From Telopea speciosissima (taxonomy: Eukaryota; Streptophyta; Magnoliopsida; Proteales; Proteaceae), in NCBI RefSeq assembly GCF_018873765.1, contig NC_057924.1, positions 11,185,001-11,249,000 on the forward strand: a stretch of DNA of 64,000 bases, written 5' to 3'. The notes under the pieces are model-generated. The model was not told the origin of the DNA and searched no databases. It saw only the letters and a program-made list of their open reading frames with translations. Each line of letters starts with the position of its first letter. Within the stretch, counting starts at the first letter, position 1. Below are positions 57,512 to 64,000 of this stretch, one piece after another. Made by a program: the position numbers and the translations under genes.

Positions 57512-58172
57512 CAATGGTCAAATCAAAGGAAATAGAAAATAGCAAACTTTCTGCCAACGAATTTTTGCAAAATTCGTATTATGCAAAAGTCCCTTTCTCT
57601 CTCTTCTTTTTGATCAAATCAACAATACTTTTTCTTTTTTTTTTTCAATCAAACTGTCAAATCAAGAGAAGGTTTGAAAAAACCTTACGGTCAAAAGAGT
57701 AATTTCTCTTGACAAAGGTTTGGACAAAGAAGGCTTTCGGCCAAAAGAGGGATTCCTCTCTGCAACTGAAACAGAAACTTTAAAGTTAAGGAATTCCAAC
57801 GCTACCAAGACCAAAACCCCGAATAAGTCACTGCTTGTATTCGGTTGAAATAGGAATAACCCTCTACCCACCACGGCTGATGACAGCGCTATAGAGCCGC
57901 CGTAGTTGGCAACGACGATTGCTATCAGAGGTGAGAAGTTCTTCTTTGTGGGTGGAGCCCGCCACACTTTAGTTGTTTTTTTTTTTCAAACAAAAAACAA
58001 ACGAACAACCAGAAAACTTTTGGTTACCAAAGCTTCTGGATAAAGAGGAATAAATCCTGCAGACTTGAACGATGAGCGGCGCCAAATCTGATCTCCAAAG
58101 TTGATCGTATAAGAACCGCCACGATGATTCCAATCTCCAAGGTCGATCACACAAACTCTAATGCTTTAAGAT

Positions 58173-58390
58173 TGTTAGGGTTAGGGTTTTAAGCACAAGG
58201 TTGCTTAAAGCATTACACCCTGAGTATCTAGTTTGGAATACCCAGACTGCTGCCTCCAGCTAGTATATATAGGAAAACTAGGGTTTAGGTCAGATGGGCT
58301 AATTACTAAATTGCCCCTCACAGCCTGGGCATTAATACAAGTAGGATTATATTAGAACATATAAAGGGATATTACATAAATACCCTTACA
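58173..58390 (-). repeat. Copia 5' LTR (right)
   Basis: Same 218 bp as the left LTR. A tatatataggaaaac stretch near its middle may be promoter-related. Confidence 0.92.
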
Positions 58391-58532
58391 TAGGCCACTA
58401 AGGGTGACAGCACTAGAATGCCTAGATGGCGGAGGGCGGCCAGAGTGTATCTCAGCTCCAAGGGGAAATAATGATATCTAACATCAGATAGGGTGGAGGG
58501 AATGCAACCAGCGACCTCTCCCATGAATTTAG

Positions 58533-58728
58533 GGGAAAATTATCTCCTCCAGGGAACCCAGTGCCTACAATAAAGAGAGAAGGGGGGAGGGGGGGTGTGG
58601 GGGGTTGTTTGTGTGGACCCCACCTGAACAAAGTATTCGAACAAGGGTAAGGTGGTGATTGTAGCCCTCCCTTATTATAGGCACTGGGCGAACTAGGTTG
58701 GGTAGGGAATTGGAGGGGACAAAGATCC
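58533..58728. mobile_element. hAT-like MITE, 8-bp target duplication (gaatttag)
   Basis: A 196-bp element with gaatttag at 58,525-58,532 and 58,729-58,736. The ends gggaaaattatctcctcc and ggggacaaagatcc match the element at 6,921-7,099. The inner arms aacccagtgcctacaata / tattataggcactggg are complementary. Confidence 0.75.
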
Positions 58729-58739
58729 GAATTTAGGAC

Positions 58740-60013
58740 ATGCCCTACTACACTGACAGCCACCACCACGCAAAGAAACGCTTTCCCAACTATAAAATTT
58801 AGGGTTTTAATTTATCATTCTTTTTTTGGGAAAAAGAATGCTAACAGGACACGTGGTAACTATGCCCAAACTTAGGAGCACGTGAAAAGATTGCTCAACC
58901 CCCAATGAAAGAAAAAAATCTCATCCAAATCAATACCTTTGTGTGCACTTTCATTGGCCCTCACGCTGATATAGAGGCTGCAGGATCAGTTAGCATTATT
59001 TTGCCCTTATTTTGTAATACTATGTTGCCATTTCAGTCCGGCTGGTCAGTTTCAATTGGGTCTAATTGGTCCTATATCTCTAAGATCCAAGACCCAAAAC
59101 TCACCAATTACATTACGAGAAAGAGAACGCTACCTGCTCACATGGTCCTTGAGCTAGTGTGAGAGGGGCAATGGGAGCATGCATGCAAGCATCAAGTGGG
59201 ATGGGATTTCCACCTTTTCATAGGGGTAGGGCGATCATTTTGCACCTTCCAGTGTCTAGGCACAAGAACTACGCAACTAAGCAGCATTCTTTTCCCCATT
59301 ACGTAATCAGTCTTTCAAGGCCTAGGACCGAGACGGCCGATCCCCAAGCTTTAATTAACATTAGCTTATCAGTCAGTTTTCAGGGCTTAATTGGTTTGAA
59401 CCCATTTTGTTAAAAGTTCTGCCCCCTCTTCCCTTAAAAGTCATTATAATTAATCAATTTAACAATCATTCTTAAACAAAAAAATTAACAATCATAAGTT
59501 AAAATCTTTTTTTGTTTAACATTCTATGCAAAAGTACAAATGATATTTTTCATGAATATTTTCCTTCAAGTAAAATTTTCTTATTTTTCAATACTCGTGT
59601 TCCATTTTTTATTGTAAAATGACAGAAAATGAAAATTTCCCTTTGAAATAAGATTTTTCATTGTTTGTTTTAAAAGTAAAATGCGAAAAATTGAAAATGT
59701 AGGGAAATTTTGCATGAGGAAATTTTTTTCATGTAAAATATCATTTGCATACAAATTTTTACAACGAAACAAACAAGGCCTTATATATACAATTAAAACA
59801 ATTAGTGAAAAATCCAATTTTATAGAAATTTTTGCAACATCCATGCAATTGTTTTAAGGATTGGTATGGTATCGGATATGAGATTAGTCTCAGCCAATAC
59901 TAATCTGATACCAATCCAGATTGGCCTGTATTGGACAAACTTGCCCCTAATTTAAAAAATCATTTTCTTAACCTTTTTACCCTTGGTTCGTACCAATCCA
60001 CTAATACAGGATC
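58740..60013. other. Intergenic, AT-rich
   Basis: No gene. It contains an AT-rich MITE-like block at about 59,560-59,790 and gggaaaaagaatgct-type short repeats near 58,830 and 59,290 that resemble 33,460 and 51,740. Confidence 0.4.
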
Positions 60014-60018
60014 ACTCC

Positions 60019-60721
60019 TGTTGCAGCAAGATCTGTCGTGGTATCTCCTGAGGCTGAGCTGACCTGCACAGAAGAAATAGAGCTGAGCAACAGAGTGTCG
60101 GCCTGGACCGGCGGGAACTCTCCGATGCTTAAATTAGATCTCTTTGCAATAGATAATTCCAAACCAGAGTGGAATCAAGAAGAATGAATCAACCTCTTTA
60201 CCTGGGCTAGGCTTTGCCATTTATAGGGCTAAGATGCTAGACCAGTGTAGAGTTGTCTGATTATAAACTGTGGAGGAGAGTCCCTTATCTCTGATAGGTG
60301 GCTTCCCTCAGGTAGGAGACTTGGCCTGTCCAAGGTCACGAGGAAGGTATGCCTTCCAGAAGGTTCTCTTTTCTATTAGGATTTACTTGACTAGGTTGGT
60401 TATTTGTCGGGTTAGGTTAACCGTTAGTTTAGTTGCTTGTCGGGTAAGTAATGTGTCTTGCTGACGTGGGAGCCACGTGCGAGGTGTCGGCAACGTCATA
60501 CTATTCACCAGCCTGGCACTCCCGAGCGGACCTAAAGGTTCGGCTCGATGCTTCAACTTGAGGAAGGTAACCTAGAACCTATACTCGGTCCAATCTGGGA
60601 ATCTAAAACTCAACAGAGAGATCGGTTTGTACGAGATCCATTCTGACCTACCTTAGGGCAACACTGGAGACTACTCTGTGGTTGCACCCTCTGCTGAATA
60701 TATTGGGTCTGTGACTTTACA
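60019..60721. mobile_element. Probable solo LTR, about 703 bp
   Basis: Starts tgttgcagcaag, ends gactttaca, and is flanked by ctcc on both sides (60,015-60,018 and 60,722-60,725). GC content is higher than its surroundings; it includes a ccatttatagggc TATA-like site. No coding sequence is present. The TG...CA ends and short direct repeat suggest an LTR left by recombination, but no second LTR is here for comparison. Confidence 0.5.
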
Positions 60722-60725
60722 CTCC

Positions 60726-63690
60726 TAACTTAGGGTTAGATTGTCCGCTCACGGGTCGGCTCAAATACTTGAAGTCGGTATTACATTTTTTACCTTGCCA
60801 TGTGCCATCACCTTATTGGTCGATAGTAATTTGGTTCATCAACTACAAAATCAATATCCCCAATACAGATATGGATTGGGATATTCTAGAAATTCGATAC
60901 CGATCCCTAAAAACTGTGGGAGGTACTTAGAGAATTCAACATTTGAACCAAAAATTCTATGTGGACTTTTGCTCATTTCTCATCACCATTGCTGTACTAA
61001 ATATAATGAGATGTCGACCTGACTGAGTTGAATTGTTCTCTTGGCGTGGATACAAATATATCCTAATTAATAGACAGCACAGCTAAGGAATGGGTCATTA
61101 ATTGGAAAGAAACGAGGGACATGGTTTCCTTGAATTGAAAGAAAATGAAGGGGAAAATTGGAGATTTTGGTTTTCCCCTTCAATGATGTCTTAGGACTTC
61201 AACTACTCATCTGCCCAATTAGATCTCAGACGGTGCAATGGTCAAGTCACTGAAGTGATCTAGAAAGAAAACATTTGAAGGAAAAAAAAAAAAAACCTTT
61301 TAGTAAGGATGATAGATTTTGACTCCCTCTGGCCTTTGACTCCGTGTTGCTCAATACTAATTCGTTGATATCTTTTTAATTTTAGCTCAATTTTGTTTGA
61401 AATGGACACCAAATCGCCACCACAAACCTTCACACCATTTATGAGCAACAGAAAAAACCACCACCGCCACCACCACTGTCACCGCCTTCACCATTGGTAT
61501 CAAAATTCACAATCACAAAATAAAAGAAGGAAAAAGACATCTATGCCACCTTGTTTTAAGGAGGAGAGAGATAGATACATGAGAGTACTGGCGTAGGCCA
61601 CACTCCCGAACAAAAAACTATTTCTCATAACAGACATACTTATGTTAATATAAATTTCATACGTGTTTCTATTTTTTTATTTATTTTTTGGTGATAGGAA
61701 TATTTGTTTTATCATATAACAGTTTTTGGTACAAAAGTATTTCAAATTAACAGAAACACAATAAAATAGTTTTACTCAAAAATACTAACTTAGTACAAAC
61801 TCAATAGAAATTATTGAAGAAATAAAGGAAAAATCTTATATATGGTGAACCATATGATTGATATAAATCTTCAAGTTTAATAGTTAACATTAAGAGTCCT
61901 CAAATATAACTAGCAGTGAGCCTACCAAATCATCAATCCATGCGACTAAAACTTTGTCAAAGAAACAATGAGGTGGTAATAAACCTACTCGTCAAAGCAA
62001 ACGTGTACAGCTAGAATCTTTAAACAAATAAATAGAACCAAGGATTGAAAAATTGGATTAGAATGACTGATCTGGATCACATCAATCCTATTCGGAAACT
62101 AGGGTTTACAGGTTTTTTAGCTAGTTTCCATCGATTCTGACCGATTTCAATCTAATCCAAGACCAATCCTGATCTTGATTCCTGATTTTTAAACCCTGAA
62201 TAGAGCATAGCAGCATTTAAGCCACCATGTGGTTGAAGATACATGGAACTTGAACATGGAATTTTTTTTTTTGCTCTTTGGAAAGCACTATTTATAATTA
62301 TATAACGCAAGAATAAACTACATTATATTGCTTAGAGGTTACACAACAAGCTAACCATCCCCATTTATAATGAATCGAAGAAACCCGTTCCAGTCTTAAT
62401 GTGCCTGACACACATACGGACTGATCACATTCAAGGGCTTTGAAGCTCTACTCTTTTACACACTTGGCTAATATGTTGAAAAATGAGACCAGAACGATCG
62501 AATCCGTCGAGACGATTGGATCTAGGTCGAATTCAATTGGTTTGCTTCTTATTTTGACTTTGATTTTTAGAAACTGTTAAAAGATCAAAACGAATCGGGT
62601 TAAAAAACTGACATGACCGACCGTTTGAACCGAAATTAAAAACAACAAAATTTTTAATTTTAAATATCAAAAAATGATATGAGACCGAAAATAGATAAAA
62701 GACCGTTAAAAGAAATCGATAACAAACCAAAATCGTCGGTTTTAATTTGGCTTTTGTAGGACCGAACATCTTATCAGTCTGGTTTGGATCTGTGACCGTT
62801 CGACGCCCTAACCTATTGTTATTGAAAAATAGCAAGCATATATTATGAATGCTCCAAGGACCAGCCTGGTCCGGTCTAGGTTGATCTAGAACTTGATGAA
62901 CTCATAACTATAATTGCAAAATCCGAAACCAAATCAAAAGAATTTTGATTTTATAATACTAGTATATTATAATATATGAATGAATACAAAAACTAGAACC
63001 GAATCATATAAAAACCAAATTTTATAATCAAATAAGAATTGAAAACCGAACCAAACTGACCAAGTTTGATTTGAGTATTGATTTTCAGAATCAATTCAAT
63101 TCTCAATTCGATTCCTTATCACACTAACACTCTCTAGAACCAATCCGAATACCCAGTTCCTAATCGATTTACACTCCCAGGTTGATCTAGTTTCCTGTTT
63201 TTTTCTTCTAGAAAGGTTCTTGTATAAGATTTCATTCAATTTCGACTAAACATTTCTACAAATAAGTGTTGGGCTATTTTGCTGTGAGTGTTGGAGACCA
63301 GATACAAATAGCTAACCTGGTCCCTGCCAAGAACAAACTCTCTTCCTTTATTCCCCTTCGCTCTCACCAGGTCTCCCTATCCGCCTTTGTGGCTACGTCG
63401 CTATTTATCCAATCTCACAGACCCACATCTCAAAATTACAAGAAAATTGGGCCAACGCTGTACCAAGTGAGGTGGGCAGGGCAGGGCAGGGTTTTAAATG
63501 TATCATAAATATTAAGAGAAGGAAGGAAGAAGAAGAAGCAGCTTTAATAATGGCGCATTACCAGACCTGACCAACACGCTAGTAGGCCCTTCACTCACTA
63601 GTCACTCCTGCGCTTCTTACCTGTCATCCAATCCTTCAACCCTTCTCTCTCTCGCCCTTTAAATGCTCTTCCTTGACTTCCTCTTCCTCC
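60726..63690. other. Intergenic region
   Basis: No gene recognised. A half copy of the gtccgggagtgtgg-type MITE lies at about 61,540-61,610. A stretch at 62,540-62,830 is rich in accgaaa/ttttggttt repeats of the kind seen at 36,880-37,020 and 38,150-38,260. Confidence 0.4.
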
Positions 63691-63694
63691 TCGC

Positions 63695-63704
63695 TACATA
63701 AATA
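63695..63704 (+). promoter_or_regulatory. TATA-like box of the glycine-rich protein gene
   Basis: tacataaata, about 85 bp upstream of the start at 63,787, preceded by a pyrimidine-rich stretch. Confidence 0.5.
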
Positions 63705-63786
63705 CCAAACCTTCCCCTCTCTTCTGATCTTAAACATCAACGAAACAAGAGAGCACAAACCCAGAAAGAACAAAAAAAAAAAAAAA

Positions 63787-64000
63787 ATGAATACCTTCAA
63801 CTTCTTAAGCGGTTTTATGATGGCGCTTCTGCTTGCTACCACCACCTCCCTCTCCGCCGCTGCTCGCCCAGATTCCGGTGGACCTTTTGATGCCGAACTA
63901 AAGAACACCAACAACAACAACAAGGGAGGTGGAAATAATGGAGGGGTGGGAGGTTTCTTCGGTCCGGGTAGTGGTGGATTTGGGATTCCAGGGTTCAGTA
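63787..64000 (+). CDS. Secreted glycine-rich protein, 5' part (cut by window end)
   Basis: The start ATG follows a poly-A run. The first about 26 residues form a signal peptide: a short polar start, the hydrophobic MMALLLATTTSLSAAA, and a likely cleavage before RPDSGG. After it come an Asn-rich segment (NTNNNNKGGGNNGG) and Gly/Phe-rich sequence (GGFFGPGSGGFGIPGF). The frame is open for 71 codons to the window end. This layout fits plant glycine-rich cell-wall or extracellular proteins; the exact family is not certain. The remainder and any intron lie outside the window. Confidence 0.85.
   Translation, partial: MNTFNFLSGFMMALLLATTTSLSAAARPDSGGPFDAELKNTNNNNKGGGNNGGVGGFFGPGSGGFGIPGFS

Larger units (their letters stand above)
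52277..58390 (-). mobile_element. Complete but disabled Ty1/Copia retrotransposon
   Basis: A minus-strand element of 6,114 bp with 218-bp LTRs (52,277-52,494 and 58,173-58,390) that begin TG, end CA and show no difference by eye. A 5-bp target duplication taggc lies at 52,272-52,276 and 58,391-58,395. A purine-rich tract (aggaggagat on the minus strand) abuts the 3' LTR at 52,495. Gene order is gag, protease, integrase, reverse transcriptase, RNase H, so Copia. The coding part has frameshifts and stops. No TGG-starting primer site follows the 5' LTR at 58,172, which is unusual. Confidence 0.92.

Noticed and set aside
1..64000. tRNA, rRNA or CRISPR-type features
   Set aside because: Both strands were scanned by eye and none was convincing. 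The direct repeats present are transposons, microsatellites or array units.

Overview
The window is nuclear DNA of a flowering plant, probably a eudicot. The evidence is AT-rich intergenic sequence, a GT-AG spliced nuclear gene, and plant-type LINE, Copia, hAT-like and Mutator-like elements. The species cannot be named from the sequence. All identity statements below are by-eye comparisons.

Region 1 (1 to about 29.2 kb) is a degenerate tandem array. Nine copies of one very small gene, called A to I here, all lie on the minus strand about 2 to 4 kb apart. Each encodes a basic 53-74 residue protein built around RPIPKRGxVKxGIVIG plus a hydrophobic stretch. Each has a conserved start context, a TATA box 147-200 bp upstream and a conserved element downstream of the stop. 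The copies fall into pairs A/E, B/F, C/G and H/I, in an order showing that a block of at least three genes was itself duplicated. Over 905 bp, C and G cannot be told apart by eye. In A, E, C and G the protein runs into a 20-30 residue tail. In B, D, F, H and I the reading frame differs at the tail junction and the protein stops early, although in D, H and I the old tail can still be read in the other frame. I do not recognise the family and give it no function.

The array is a good record of transposition because sister copies preserve empty sites. It holds a LINE-derived insertion in the C unit, a LINE with an inverted 5' part between E and F, a 5'-truncated LINE in the F unit, an hAT-like MITE, a short A-tailed retroposon, and a 1.36-kb fold-back element between H and I.

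Region 2 (29-39 kb) is intergenic sequence rich in small inverted-repeat elements, several with 8-bp target duplications, plus a larger fold-back element near 37-38 kb.

Region 3 (39.3-47.6 kb) is a complete three-exon plus-strand gene for a 3'(2'),5'-bisphosphate nucleotidase of the inositol-monophosphatase superfamily, closest to the plant HAL2-like enzyme AHL. Intron 1 holds a MITE. Intron 2 holds a broken Copia element that itself carries a MITE.

Region 4 (47.6-64 kb) is again mainly transposon territory. It has a nested MITE pair at 51 kb, a complete but disabled Copia element (52,277-58,390) with two LTRs identical by eye and a perfect 5-bp target duplication, and a probable solo LTR at 60.0-60.7 kb. 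At the right edge is the 5' end of a plus-strand gene for a secreted glycine-rich protein, cut by the window end.
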